Assembly: GCA_029204225.1 (NCBI GenBank)
Contig: CM055100.1
Span: 66,978,472-67,042,471 of the forward strand
DNA length: 64,000 bases
Origin: Diphasiastrum complanatum
Taxonomy: Eukaryota > Streptophyta > Lycopodiopsida > Lycopodiales > Lycopodiaceae
Reading direction: 5' to 3'
Below are positions 44,535-56,266 of the stretch, in pieces. The position numbers were made by a program, and so were the translations under genes. Under the pieces are notes generated by a model. It was not told the origin of the DNA and searched no databases. It worked only from the letters and a program-made list of their open reading frames with translations. Each line of letters starts with the position of its first letter. Position 1 is the first letter of the stretch.

Positions 44535-45415
44535 ATGGCTTCAATAAACAGTATACAATCAAAGATCTGTACATTCCTTGACTCATCAGGGTCGAACTTC
44601 CTAGCATGGAGGATAAAGACCTCTCTCATATTGAAGGGAGAAGGGCTATGGCCCTGGGTAGACGGCACCAAAGAGATGCCTACAACTACAAGCAAAGAGC
44701 TACGCGAATGGAGAGAGAAGAACGACAAAGCAGTAGCCGTGTTGTCATCATCCATCAAGGATATCCTGACGCTTGACCTTGCGACCCTCTCTAATGCAAG
44801 AAACTACATTACAACAAAATCACGCAGCCAAATAATGCTTCTCGAAGATCAACTGACAAATTTGCGATGGGATGGCAGAGACCTTACCTCCTTTATCAGA
44901 AAGATGAAGGACCTGTTCCTTTCATTACACAATTCTGGAACAGAGAATGCAGTGTCATCAGAGAAGCAACTCACCTATCAATTAAAAGCTTTACCAATTT
45001 CCTTCCAGACAATTTAAAAGTTGCTAGCAAAGGATCTAGCTATGACACTAAAAAAGGCAGTGATCGAGATTCGAGAAGAAGTCGAAGCTCGTGAGCACCT
45101 TGATCACAAGGACCTTTTTGATCAAGCTCTCTACGACAAGAAGGAGAAGCCAAAGAAACAGTCCAAGCCTAAGAGGGAGTCAAACCGAAGGCAGGATCAA
45201 GCAGAGGGAGCCAACAAAGGCGGTTGGAAGAACAAAGGAAAGTCTAAACAGCAGAATGGTGACAAGAAAACATGCGTGAGATGCATACACGAAGGACATA
45301 CTGTTGATTCGTGCTAGCTCAATCCGAAGATTGAGTGTATCCATTGTCACAAGAAGGGTCATGCAGCCATGCACTGTTACCAGAACCCAAGAAACAAACA
45401 AGGTCAACGCAAATA
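44535..45415 (+). pseudogene. copia gag with two zinc knuckles
   Basis: The first part (44535-45017, 160 codons) contains SNFLAWRIKTSLILKGEGLW and the gag helices. A shift at about 45018 leads to 45021-45415, with a Lys-rich linker, a first knuckle CVRCIHEGHTVDSC (45273-45314), a TAG, then a second knuckle CIHCHKKGHAAMHC (45336-45377). Two CCHC knuckles are unusual among the copia copies in this window, which have one. Gag would coat the element RNA. Confidence 0.85.
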
Positions 45416-45479
45416 GGAGAACAATAATAGTTTGTCCTACATTGAAGAGCTAGAAAGCTCGAATATGGGCAAAGAAAGA

Positions 45480-45960
45480 TCGAATCATGAAAATTTGAAT
45501 GTCTACATCTATGCAGACATGTGTGCAGTATCGAAACCTGACACATAGGAGGTAATCCTTGATTCAGGAGCAACCTCACACTTCGTTACATCAAGACGGA
45601 TAATGTTTGACTTTTGGAGTGTAGATCCATCAAGATTTATTATTCTTGGAGATGGATCAAAACATTAAGTGAATGGTATTTGTTCGTTGTGGCTCAACAC
45701 AAACGATAGAGACAAACAACTCGAAGACGTTCTGTTCATACCTACATTGAAGCATGACTTGCTATCAGTTGCAAGAATAGCAGATGATGGGATGCGTGTG
45801 ACTTTTTCACACGAAACATGTAACGTCATTGATGCAAGCACCAGTACATTGATTACACAAGGCAAAAGAAAAGGCAACCTATATCACTTGAGGTACGCCT
45901 ACTTGTAAATCAATTACATCAAGCCCATGATGATTCGTCAGATATTCTATGGCACAGGAG
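45480..45960 (+). pseudogene. copia protease and gag-pre-integrase start
   Basis: The active site LDSGATSHFV starts near 45558 (Asp-Ser-Gly, intact). A stop at 45666 and a further one at 45906 interrupt. Reading through gives the DVLFIPTLKHDLLSVARIAD segment typical of the sequence after the protease. Confidence 0.82.
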
Positions 45961-45970
45961 ACTATGCCAT

Positions 45971-46745
45971 ATGAACTCAATGACATTGTATCAAGCAAGC
46001 CATCATGGAGATATCACAGGGGTGAGCATCTCGAATGCAACTAGTTTGATGACATGTGATGCATGTATAAAAGGCAAGATGTCACGTACTCCTTTTGTCA
46101 AGGACTCCTACAGAACGACAAAGATTCTGGAGCTAGTACATTCAGACATCTGCAAATCTTTTGACATGATCTCAATAGGAGGGTTGAAGTACTATATCAC
46201 CTTTATTGATGATTACAATAAGTTTTCCCGAGTTTACTTCATTCACAATAAATCAGATGCATTTGAAAAGTTCACATAATATGTGAACTGGGCAGAAAGA
46301 TGCACAAGAAATAGGATGAAGCAGATCAGAACAGATCGAGGTAGAGAATACATCTCAAACCGATTCACTGATTTCTATAATGATCAAGAAATCATTCATA
46401 GAAGGACCACATCCTATCCACCGCAATACAATGGTGTTGTAGAAAGAAGGAACATGACTCTGATGGAAGCCGCTAGGTGCATGATGGCCTATTCGAAGGT
46501 TCCAAGAGTTTGTGGGCTGAAGCAATAGCTACAGCTGCCCACATTCAGAACAGGACAGGAAAATCTAGTGTTTCTCATACAATACCACATGAACTATGGT
46601 GGTCTAAAAAACCCAATCTGACTCATATTCGAATCTTTGGCTATGCAGCATATGTGCACATGTTCCTAACAAGCTTCGAAAGAAGCGATGAGAAAGCAAA
46701 ACAATGATACCTTGTAGGATATGACGATCATTCGTCATACTACAG
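45971..46745 (+). pseudogene. copia integrase remnant
   Basis: A zinc-binding CDACIKGKMSRTPF, first catalytic Asp in LVHSDICKSF, second in IRTDRGREYISN, and the Glu in NGVVERRNMTLMEA are all retained. A TAA at 46277, a frameshift near 46500 and a stop near 46705 break it. The end (WSKKPNLTHIRIFGYAAYVH) matches copia integrase C termini. Confidence 0.87.
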
Positions 46746-46752
46746 AATCTAT

Positions 46753-48665
46753 ATGCCAGAGACAAACACAGTGAAGAAAATCAGAGACGTGAAGTTCTTT
46801 GAGACCAGAACAATGGCCAACAATGATCCTATCAGTTATGAAGTTCTTAGAAGACAATATTATGATCTATCAACCATGAAAGAGGGAGCAGAGGACAAAC
46901 ACGTAGATGAAGATGTTCGAGTCACACCTCAGTCAAGCGACGAATCAGACGAAGAAAAACTGGCAAGCCTACCTACTGCTACTACACTTGTACACCGAAA
47001 TAGTTCCAAACCTGGCAGAAGAGATAAAGACAAGAGCATTGCAGTACTAGAAGGATCTCTTAGAAGATCAACAAGAGAGCGAAGAGCGCCAGCAGGATCT
47101 ATGCCAGGTAGCTCAGCTTCTGCATCTAAAGGTTTTTGTGGATTCAATGGAGAACCACAAACATTTGAAGAAGCAATTGAATGTCCTAAGAAGGACAAAT
47201 CGATCCAACGGATGAACAAAAAAATCGAATCTCTGAAGAAGAATGAGGTATGGACACTGCAACCAGTTCCAGAGAAGCGAAAAACAGTGCAACGCAAATG
47301 GGTTTACAAACGCAAGTATGGACTGAATGGAGGTGTTTTGAGATACAAGGCCAGACTCGTAGCGAAGGGTTTTTCTCAGAAGTATGGCATCGACTACATT
47401 GAGACCTTCTCTCCAGTGGTCAAACATGCTTCCTTATGCCTACTATTTGCATATGCAGCTGCATACGACCTCAAGATTCACATCGTTGATGAGAAGACAA
47501 CATTTCTACATGGCGAATTAGACGAAGAAGTCTACATGGATCAACCTCAAGGTTATACCTCTGAATCACTTCCTACCTATGCATGCCAAATGCACAGGAG
47601 TATCAATGGTCTGAAGCAATCAGCACAACAATCGTATAAGAAGAAAGATCAAGCCCTGAGGTCCTTAGGATTCAAGCCATTGATAGCTGATTGCAATGTT
47701 TATGTGAGAATCATAGATGGGAAGATCATCATTGTTGTTTTGTATGTGGACGACACCCTGATACTATGAAGAAGCGAAGGCCTAATTGCAGGAGTGAAGA
47801 ATGAGATTTTGAAACATTTTGAGATAACAGACCTAGGAGAAGCCAAATGTTATCTTGGCTTACAAATTGATAGAGAATATGACGAAGGGAAATTGTACCT
47901 TCATTAGTCCAGATATGCTTAGAAAATCCTAGAATATTTTGGGATGATGAATCGCAAAGGAGCAAATACTCCAATGCTTGCAGGAACAATCATGACAAAT
48001 GAATTTGAAGACTGAAGAGGAAAGAGAATTGATACAACATACACCATACAGGAAGCTAATCGGATCACTAATGTATCTTGCAGATACCACACACCTGACA
48101 TTGCTTACGTTGTGTTTAGGATGAGTCAATATAGTACGAATCCAGGATCAACTCATTGGAAAATCTTGCAGTACCTTCAACTAACGGAGGATTTTGGGTT
48201 GTGTTATTCTCGTGATGCAGGATTTTAGATGTTTTCATACAGTGATGCTAGCTGGTATCTCTCAAGGACAACTGCAAAAGTGTCTAAGGAGGATGTACCA
48301 TCACAGTAGGAGCAACAATTCTTTGGGTCAGCAAAAAGCAGACCATCATAGCTCAGTCATCTTGTAAAGCAGAATATGTAGTAGCAGCGAAGATGGCCAA
48401 TGAAATCACTTGGATCAAACAGTTCCTTGACAAACTGGGTGAAACGAGGAATGAACCTCTGATTTTGCAGATGGACAATACATCTGCAATACACCTGACA
48501 AAAGATCCCGTGTTTCACTCAAGGAAAAAACACAATGCAATCAAATACCACTTGATAAGGGATCTGATTGAAAAGAAAAAATTGCATACGACTTTCATTG
48601 GAACGAAGAAGATGGTTGCTGACATCTTCACAAAGGTCTTAGACAAAGGTTCATTCGAGAAATAG
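46753..48665 (+). pseudogene. copia RT-RNase H remnant
   Basis: A 338-codon open stretch (46753-47769) has an acidic linker, then RT: QRKWVYKRKYGLNGG, ARLVAKGFSQKYGIDYIETF, IHIVDEKTTFLHGELDEEVY and LYVDDTLIL ended by TGA. Motif A has Glu-Lys-Thr in place of the usual VKTA context. RNase H (48100-48665) follows with several stops, including QSSCKAEYVVAA, where the catalytic-helix Glu-Ala-Glu is changed to Lys-Ala-Glu. The last 90 codons (48393-48665) are clean and end in the ADIFTKVLDKG motif. Confidence 0.88.
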
Positions 48666-48789
48666 AGGAGCAGTCTTGGAGTCATAAAGCTACTACTGAA
48701 GAAACAAAATGTTTCTGTTACCAAAGCTCTGCTAGCTCTCAACTCCCAACCTCAGTGGGTTGTTCTTGTACTTGACTTTTTAATTGTTT

Positions 48790-49250
48790 AAATCTTTCAA
48801 TATAGCCACGTACTTTTTTGTCTTTTGTCATTTTGATATTGCTTCATTTGACAAATGAACTCTCAATCAAACGAAATGGTTCGAATCTCTTGATGAAGGC
48901 TTCTTTCAAGAGTGACCAATCTCGTTTATCCTCACGATCCAAGTTGAAAAACCATTCTCATGCTCGATTAATCATGGTCATAAAAAAGAGTTATACCATG
49001 GCTTTTGGAGATGTCTCACCATAGACATCACCAGCATTCTCAAAGACTTGGAGAAATCTTTGAGGATCAAAATTTCCGTCGTACTTAGGAAGGTCTAGCT
49101 TTGGTGTTCGTTTTTCAATACGCAGACCATGATTGGCAAAAGCCCCATTTAATTGAGCTCTGGCATGAGAGGACTCGACAACATGAAATTGTGGTCAGTC
49201 ATATGCAACTTCATAGGTTCTCATCTCTCGAATGGGTTTGTGGATGGCTC
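48790..49250 (-). pseudogene. Ty3/gypsy gag fragment
   Basis: Read leftward from about 49250: FHVVESSHARAQLNGAFANH, RTPKLDLPKYDGNFDPQRFL (49109 leftward), then INRAXEWFFNLDREDKRDWS and LKEAFIKRFEPFRLIESSFV. This is the retrotransposon gag domain of plant gypsy elements. Only one or two stops occur (near 49020 and 48975). It has no start and no knuckle and is cut at about 48790 by the copia end. Confidence 0.75.
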
Positions 49251-49420
49251 ATGGACTTGGGATTTCATTCAAGAGTACCTATTGTATCTAGCTTGCTCTG
49301 TGGAAGGAGATATCATCTCCGGTGGGTAGTCCTCTACGGAGTTAGAATCGTAAGGACGATCCATATGGAAAGTCTAGAGTATCTTAGAATTGGGTATGTG
49401 ATCTATTGGACTCTTTGTTA

Positions 49421-49599
49421 GTTGTTGTTTTTTTTGTTTTTTGCACTCTATATCAAGGTATTTTGATCAGAGTATAGTGATTCGTATATATCCAAATGGC
49501 ACAATGTTCAATGTAGTGGTATTGCAAATGGACTTAGCTGATAACTGTGGCAATTGGCTAATAGTAAGGTCTAGTCAAATATAGAGTTGACCTCTAAGT
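49421..49599. other. Non-coding interval
   Basis: Short spacer between gypsy gag and the tandem array; nothing recognised. Confidence 0.3.
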
Positions 49600-50430
49600 T
49601 GACTCGGTTTGGTTGAGATCTCAAGGCAATGACTCGGTTGAGATTTGAAAGATAGGCTCGGTCGAGACCATAACGAAGAGACTCGGTTGAGATCTAAGTC
49701 ATGGATTTGGTCGAGATCTCAATGAAAAAAATCAATTGAGATCGGAATTATGGCTTCGGTCAAGATCTCAACGAAAAGTCTCAGTTGAGATCTGAATTAT
49801 GGCTTTGGTCGAGATCTGACAGAAATACTAGGTTGAGAGCTTGACGGATAGACTCGGTTGAGACCTTAATAGAGAGGCTCGGTCAAGACCTAAACGGAGA
49901 GTCTCAGTCGAGATCTTATCGGAGAGGCTCGGTCAAGATCTTAACGGAGAGGCTCAGTCGAGATCTTAACAGAGAGGCTCAGTTGAGATCTTAACAGAGA
50001 AGCCCGGTCGAGATCTGAAGGAAAAGTCTCAGTTGAGATTTGAAGTGGAGGCTCGGTCAAGATCTGACAGAAATGAGTCAGTTGAATCTAAACTTGAGGG
50101 TCAGTTGAGATCCTAATAAAAAGATTTGTTTGATAATTTAAGAAAAAGTCTCGGTTGAGATCTGAAGTGGAAGCTCGGTCGAGATCTTAATGAAAAGACT
50201 CGGTTGGGATCTCAACTAATAACTTCGAGAATGAAACTCTGGACTCGGTCGAGAGTATAAGTCAAGACTCGGTAGAGAGTTTACGTGGAGTATCTTGTCG
50301 AAATGAAATAGGACCTGGCTCGGTCCAGACGTGAGTCATGGGACCCAGCCAGGTGCAAAACGTGAAGACTCAGTTGAGGATGGAGCCAGAAACTCGGTAG
50401 AGACTAGAATGACAGACTCAGTTGAGATGG
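49600..50430. repeat. Degenerate tandem array of GACTCGGTTGAGATCT-type units
   Basis: About thirty copies of a unit of roughly 23-30 bases, with core CTCGGT(C/T)GAGATCT followed by a variable A/G-rich spacer. The core includes the palindrome AGATCT and a near-palindromic CGGTCGAG. Units differ at many positions, so the array is old. It lies upstream of the leftward gypsy gag, where that element's untranslated leader would be. No ORF runs through it. Confidence 0.85.
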
Positions 50431-51596
50431 AGCACGTGAGACTTCAAAAACTTGTTTGCTAGCACAGATAGTTTGGGTTTGTGATTGTGTGTGTCTGTGT
50501 ATTGGTGGAAATGGTGCCAAATGCTCACAGATTTCTGCTGCAAATCTATGAACACAGTTTTATCGTTTCTTCTTGATTCTCTTAACTCTGGAAATCAGGT
50601 GTTACTGCCTGTTCTAGGTTGTTGGCTTCTTGGATCTTAACTGTGAGATTAAAGCCCAATCAAGCAGACAGATTACTCATCATTATAGTATGTTTTCCAG
50701 TCCATCAGTGGGATGCTCAAGATCGTTCACTCCAGATACATGCACACAATTTACATGCAACTGAAAACCATTTACCAACAGATTTGCGTGCAATACAGAT
50801 GAAAAACCACATGGTTCTTGCTTCTAACTATCTCTAAACATTAAGGGACAACAATGTGCTCAGATTAATCTACAGATCTAAAACAAGAAACAAGAAACTA
50901 ATTATCTATCAACATAATAACAATCCAAGGATCAAGAAACGCCCATCTCTTGACTCTTGGGCCCAATAACATCAAGAACTGGAATGTCTAGGATATGCAA
51001 GATCTAATCCACATTTCTAGCATGTTTAGTTTACTTGTATGTTGAAACTACTTTAAACAAAAACAAGAAATCTATTTCACTCTAATCCACATTGCACAAA
51101 TGAAAGAAAGCAAAAAATTTAATCTATTCCATAACCACAATCAAGAAATGGAAGTGCATGTTCATAAAAGAATCACTCAAGAAAGCTATCATGAACAAGG
51201 AGCTTCAAGAATGCCAAGATCGTGGAAGATCTTCTTTATTCATACAAGAGCAAGTGACATTACAAGTAAAGCTCTCTCACAAGAGAGGGGGTCTCTTAAA
51301 TAAACAATTAAGCTACCCATGTGGAGCCTAAGTGGCAATTTCATTAATTTACAAATTCCAAGTGAAATTAGCTCTTTCACTAGAGGTCACCATCAAAAGG
51401 TGGCTCACTCTAATTTATTTAAGAGGGGTCTACATTTATTGCATTGCCTAGAAATACTACTAGCTCCTATATGGTCATTCCTTCTCTTGGATTCACCATG
51501 AGGCTCACATGATTTTGAACTGTATTCCTAGTTAGTAATTCTCGGCTCTCATCTTCATCCTTGATTAGGGTACAACATTGCGGAGAACATAGTTAT
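50431..51596. other. Non-coding interval
   Basis: No supported gene. 51060-51540 reads, on the minus strand, like LTR-type sequence with CTCTC and TTTATT words, but no partner is present. Small ORFs of 60-72 codons are unsupported. Confidence 0.35.
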
Positions 51597-53166
51597 CTAG
51601 AGGTATACGAACTTGTGATTGATGATGGATATCATTTTTGCCCCACCATTGCTAGTTGTACTAAAAGAATGAAGATCTGAATGCACAAGCTGAAAAGTTT
51701 CTTTAGATCTAGAAGTAGATCTAGTATAAGCAAATCTATGAAATTTGGACAAGGCACAATGTTCACAAAATGTATTATTTGAAACAAGACTTTTAGCAAG
51801 AACATGCTCTTTTTTTGCCATTACTTCCAAAGATTTGAAGTTGGGATGGCCCAACCTCTTATGCCAAACTTCTTGGTTTGTCAATTGTTCCCTAGCCATA
51901 CATCCTTCATTCTTAGAGATCACACATGCATCCAGTTTGAAAAGTTTACCATGCCTTCTTCCTTTAGCAATCAAGGATCCACACTTACTTATCAAACAAG
52001 CATCTCCAATGAACTCAACATCAATCCCCTTGTCAATCATTTGACTAACACTAGGCGAGTTCTTAGTGATTGAAGGAATGTACAAAACATTTTCAAGATT
52101 AGCTTTCCTATTTGTTGAAAGAGAAATAGGAATTGTGCCTATGCCTTTGATGTCACATTGACCATCATTTGCAGTATAGATGATGTTGCTCTCTCCCTCA
52201 TAAGACAATAAGGATGAAGAGTATTCCTTATGTCTTGTCATGTGAGATGAGGCTCCACTATCAATCCACCAAGGATCATTCCCATCTATATGTACAAGAA
52301 AACTTGAAGTCATAACAAGAGATTCAGAAATGCTATCCTCTTCTTCATCTATTGCTAGATTTCTTTGCCTCTCACCTTGCTCTCTTTTCTTCTTATGACA
52401 TTCATTAGCAAAATGACCTTTTATCCCACAATAAAAGCGCTTGAACGTTGACTTATCTTTCTTTCTAAAAGAAGTAGAAGAGGAGGAGGAAGAGTGATCA
52501 TCATGATCCAAGTTAACACCTTTGGACCGTTTCCCTTTGCCTTTACCTTTGCCTTTGACTTTGCCTTTTGTGAAGAAAGCCTCTTCACCTCCACCTTGCA
52601 AGGATGCACCATCAAGCTTTGATTGCAACCTATGTTCTTCAGCCAATAAGATTTCTTGCAAGTCAACCACACTTGGCAAGAATCTTTGAATGGCAAAACT
52701 TTGCACAAGGTTAGCATGTTCATCTAGCAAACCATTCAACATAATCTGGACTATTTCACCATCTTTTATGTTTTCATCAACACATGCTAGATCATCACTT
52801 TAAGGACTTAACCCTCTCTTTGCCTACTAGAACATATTTGCCTCCTTAGGGTCAATACCCTAGATGTGGACTTTGATTCAAAGAGCTTCTTCAAGGCATT
52901 CCATGCCTCACTTGCACTTTGACACTTACCAAATTCCTTGAGAAGTTCATTGGTAACATTCATTTTAATGATATGAAGAGCCCTTTTGGCCTTCTTATCA
53001 AACTTTGTTGCTCTTGAACTGTGGGTGGTCTCTCTTCAGTTCCTGCAACTATGTCCATGAGTTCATTCAACTCAAGTAAGGAGTCCATCCTCACTTTCCA
53101 AGTAGAGTAGTTTGATGAACTCAACCTATCATTAGTTTCTAACATGATCCCACCATTGGAAGGCAT
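51597..53166 (-). pseudogene. copia gag-protease-integrase fragment (family 3)
   Basis: Start MPSNGGIMLETNDRLSSSNY at 53166; frame breaks at about 52960 and 52800. The main 381-codon frame has gag end, a Lys/Gly linker and a knuckle reading RFYCGIKGHFANEC, where the first Cys is Arg. It continues with protease WWIDSGASSHMT, the LENVLYIPSITKN segment, gag-pre-integrase VWHKRLGHPNFKSLE...CEHCALSKFH, and the first integrase Asp in LVHSDLHSF. It stops at 51597 before the second Asp. The Cys-to-Arg change would weaken zinc binding. Confidence 0.87.
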
Positions 53167-54328
53167 GAATATAATGATTCTTCAGCTTTTAGGATCTTTC
53201 CTAATACCCCTAACACTCACTTTCCTCTCAACAAATGATGGATAAGGAGATCTCAGAAGATCTAGGACCCTAAAACACTTCTATCTTGAACCTAGCTAGT
53301 TTCCAAGCATAGAAAAGAAGATTGAAACACATGCAACACTTTGCACGCACTAAGAATGGAATACAAACTCAAACTAGCCTGAACACACTCTTGCTTAAGC
53401 TCCCAAACTTTCCAGCAAGTGACCAAATCAAGTTATGATCTAAAGAGTTACTTGCATTCTTAGAAAATACACAAGACTAGGCTGCCAAGAATACCTAGAA
53501 TTGAACAAACTTGATCAACATACGATCAACACACTAAAATATTGATTCAAACTGTAAAACCACATGTAAACCACACTTCTAAAAGTTTATAAACTCTAGA
53601 AAATGATAAATACAAGCTTTAGAGGTGAATGAAAGAGCACACTTAGTGAATCACAAGACTAGCTTCACTAGCTTGTCAAATCTTGGTGTTTAGATGTAGA
53701 TCTAAGATCACTTCACATGAGAATGTTCCTCAACATGTTAAGAACCTGAAAACACATTTGCATAATGGTTAAAACCTTCCAACAAATTCTTCAATCAAAT
53801 TACATAAGGAGAGCTACTTACATGCTCAACAAAGTACACCAAAATTTATGCAAAAGATTGTTGACAATCTGTTCACCCAAAAGGGGATATTTCATCCAAG
53901 TGGGAGCTTTGCTCAACCTTTTGGAGAAATACAAAATCACTCAAAGAGTATTTGTCATCCACTTAAGGAGAAGGTTCATCCCGTTAAGGAGAGTGTTCAT
54001 CCACAAAGGAGAGTGTTCATCCATAGAAGTGGAGATTGTCAACAATACATTGAACAGAACATTGTTAGTATTGAATATGCACAAGCCTCACAATCAACAA
54101 ATGATTAGGTGTTATGATCTGATCCAAAATAGCTTCTTCTCAGCCTCTGATCATCAATAGACCTGAAATATGCTTTTGATCCACAAGTTCAACTCACAAA
54201 CAAAGGTTAGTAAGATTTGATCAACAGTGCAATGCATAATCATGCTAGAACTTGATCAAACATCCAAATATCACCATAAATAGAAACCTTACTAAAAATA
54301 ACAGCCAACTAGCTCTGATATCATGTGA
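51597..54328 (-). mobile_element. Truncated Ty1/copia (family 3): PBS, gag, protease, integrase start
   Basis: Read leftward: a PBS-like TGATATCAGAGCT (54324-54312) preceded by TTTTTTCACA, a leader with repeated heptamers (53840-54060), gag start at 53166, gag/protease/gag-pre-integrase (52742-51597), ending inside integrase. RT and RNase H are absent. The gag matches the fragment at 62.0-62.85 kb almost word for word and the complete element at 57 kb more distantly. Confidence 0.85.
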
Positions 54329-55145
54329 AAAAAGTGGATCTTGAATGGATCCAGACTCCCACAATACTTGGCTAAGATCTTGCACAACAAGATACAAAAG
54401 CTAGAAATGGCAAAGCATCCTAATGCTACCTTTGATACACATGAACTTGACAAAGAATTCAAGAGACAAAAGAAACTAATAAAAGGTATTGATGGCAGCC
54501 AAAAACAATAGCATACCAGCTCTACAACAGTAGCCTACCACTTTTGGAAACCTCTTAAGATCATACACAAAAGCTTGAAGACAATACACAAAGCAATGCT
54601 CTCACTAGAGGAAGAAACTGTGACAATGATCTATAGATCTCTCTCAACAATACAATAAGTTTCTCCAACCTGTTCTCCACGAATTTCAGCCTAACATAGG
54701 TGAGAGAGAAGACTCTCTCTCCTCTCTCTAGAACTTAGGACCCAATTTTAGGGCACCAGTAGCCTAAAATAGCCAATTTTGGCCTATATGTCCAAATAAC
54801 ATGATTTTGGTGTCATTTCGAAGGTCCTGAAGTTTGGGACTTCTTTAATATGAAATATATACAAAATAAAAGTATCTAGGCCTCTTTTACATGTGTGAAA
54901 GGTTAGATCCAAAACTATGTACAAAAATTGCCAATTTAGGCCTCAAACTAGCTAGGAAATGTTGACAATTTTCACAATTAACTTTGGTGGACGGATTTTT
55001 TTGAGGAGCAAAAAATATGTTTGCTCTATTTGGGAGATTCACACTTGTTTGAAGATTTTAGTGGCCAACCAGATCTTCAATTCCAACAACGACCGTTGAT
55101 TCCTCTGTTGTTCCAGAACAGACTGAGTCTTTAAATCTTTTTCAC
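53167..55145. other. Leader and possible LTR of the truncated copia, then non-coding sequence
   Basis: 53167-54311 is leader between gag and PBS. Near 53935-54030 an AAGGAGAGTGTTCATCC word repeats three to four times. 54329-55020 is likely 5' LTR sequence, but its outer end cannot be placed because no second LTR is present. No gene is seen. Confidence 0.4.
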
Positions 55146-55189
55146 AATGAAGAACACAAAAAATTATCTGGGTTCAAGAAAAAGTCGAC

Positions 55190-55571
55190 GAACTGTAAAT
55201 GCTGCCAAGACTAAATGGTCTGGTAATCTCAATGAAGTAAAGGTCGGAGTCTCATTGCACTTTTGGCGTCGGAAAATAGTGAAAGTCATCCATTTTGGAT
55301 TGCTAAAGTGATTGGCTTCATTTAAAAAAATGACACCAAGATTGTACATGTGCACTAGATGCGTACTGTTTCAACAAATGCTTTCTTGGGAACGTACGAG
55401 CTAAAAATGTTGCAATTAGACCCAAGAGGCAAAAGCGAAAGCGTGCAACAAAGAACCAACCAAGAGTCGATGACATAAATCTTGAAGATGTGGATGTGCT
55501 TGTATTTAATTTTGAGTTAACAATGACAAACCATTCACGAAAGTCCACATTATCTATTTTACAAGAACGGC
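55190..55571 (+). pseudogene. Coding remnant split by the young copia (left part), unidentified
   Basis: Coherent reading includes LIALLASENSESHPFWIAKV, then TKIVHVH-x-MRTVSTNAFLGTY. A frameshift near 55390 is followed by a clean frame with the basic stretch RPKRQKRKRATKNQPRVDD, then DVDVLVFNFELTMTNHSRKS, up to the insertion point. The frame resumes at 61730. The layout of a chromatin- or nucleic-acid-binding-like fold followed by a basic signal and an acidic tail suggests a nuclear protein or transposase, but I do not recognise a family. A stop near 55320 shows decay. Confidence 0.5.
55567..55571. repeat. Target-site duplication, left copy
   Basis: ACGGC directly before the LTR TG. The same five bases follow the right LTR at 61730-61734. 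Five bases is the normal duplication length for copia. Confidence 0.95.
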
Positions 55572-56253
55572 TGTTAAAAATTCACAATTCTAGCTTGACT
55601 AGTTTTGGTCATATGACTTGTAAATAGTTAAATGGTCATGATGTGGCTTGTCACACGTGCCAAATAGCATAGGATTCCATTCATAAGGATGTTCTCAAGT
55701 AGACCTAAGTGTTAGAACCTTTGGAATGAGTCCAAATTATGCTTAGATACAAGGGAGAAAAAATAGGAGCTATTTTTGGTAATTTTTGCATTGTTGAGGG
55801 ATCTCCAAAATTCCAACCCTAACTTGGTAGGGATGAAAGATCCACCAAAATTAGCATTAGGGATAGGTTTAGGGCTACTCATACCTGCCCAAAACCGTGA
55901 TGGATCATGTATATATAGGTGATGATATCTCACCAAAATCAATCAAGCAATTTCATGTTTTTTCTCTCATAATGGTGCAATTGCTCTCTATGTTCATAAT
56001 TGTTTGAGTACTTGTGATTACTAATGATTATAGGATTGAATGTAGGTCTGGTGTACAGTACTCAGACTGTGGGAGGCCGTACTTTCACACGTGTGAAGCC
56101 TTCTTCAAGGATTTGGGCCATTTAGTGAGGTTCAAGCATAGGTTTTTGATGGATTTTGATGGTTCAACTTGTGCTAATCTTATGAAATCATAATCTATTG
56201 TTTTCCTCATCATTTCAAGTGTTTTAGGATCCTTATTTGCTGTAATTTTTACA
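55572..56253 (+). repeat. 5' LTR (682 bp)
   Basis: TGTTAAAAATTC to TTTTTACA. A TATA box (TATATATA) lies at 55910-55917, giving a likely transcription start about 30 bases downstream. The minus-strand 76-codon ORF in it recurs in the other LTR and is not a gene. Confidence 0.97.
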
Positions 56254-56266
56254 TGGTATCAGAGCC
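56254..56266 (+). promoter_or_regulatory. Primer-binding site, tRNA-iMet
   Basis: TGGTATCAGAGCC follows the LTR directly with no spacer. Confidence 0.93.

Larger units (their letters stand above)
44036..48790 (+). mobile_element. Ty1/copia family 2, nearly full-length, decayed
   Basis: A partial 5' LTR (44036-44405), PBS (44411-44423), gag with two zinc knuckles, protease, integrase, RT and RNase H are all present in copia order to 48665; the 3' LTR is missing after about 48790. Many lesions are C-to-T type stops (CAG to TAG near 47904 and 47919). It is the longer relative of the deleted copy at 35.9-38.9 kb. It begins inside the gypsy leader and ends against gypsy gag of opposite orientation. 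Confidence 0.9.

Noticed and set aside
49600-50430. CRISPR-like array
   Set aside because: The units are diverged, spacers vary irregularly and are similar to each other, and this is plant DNA with no cas genes; it is a degenerate tandem repeat.
55712-55942. 76-codon minus-strand ORF, repeated at 61188-61418
   Set aside because: Antisense ORF in both LTRs of the young copia; its duplication reflects LTR identity.
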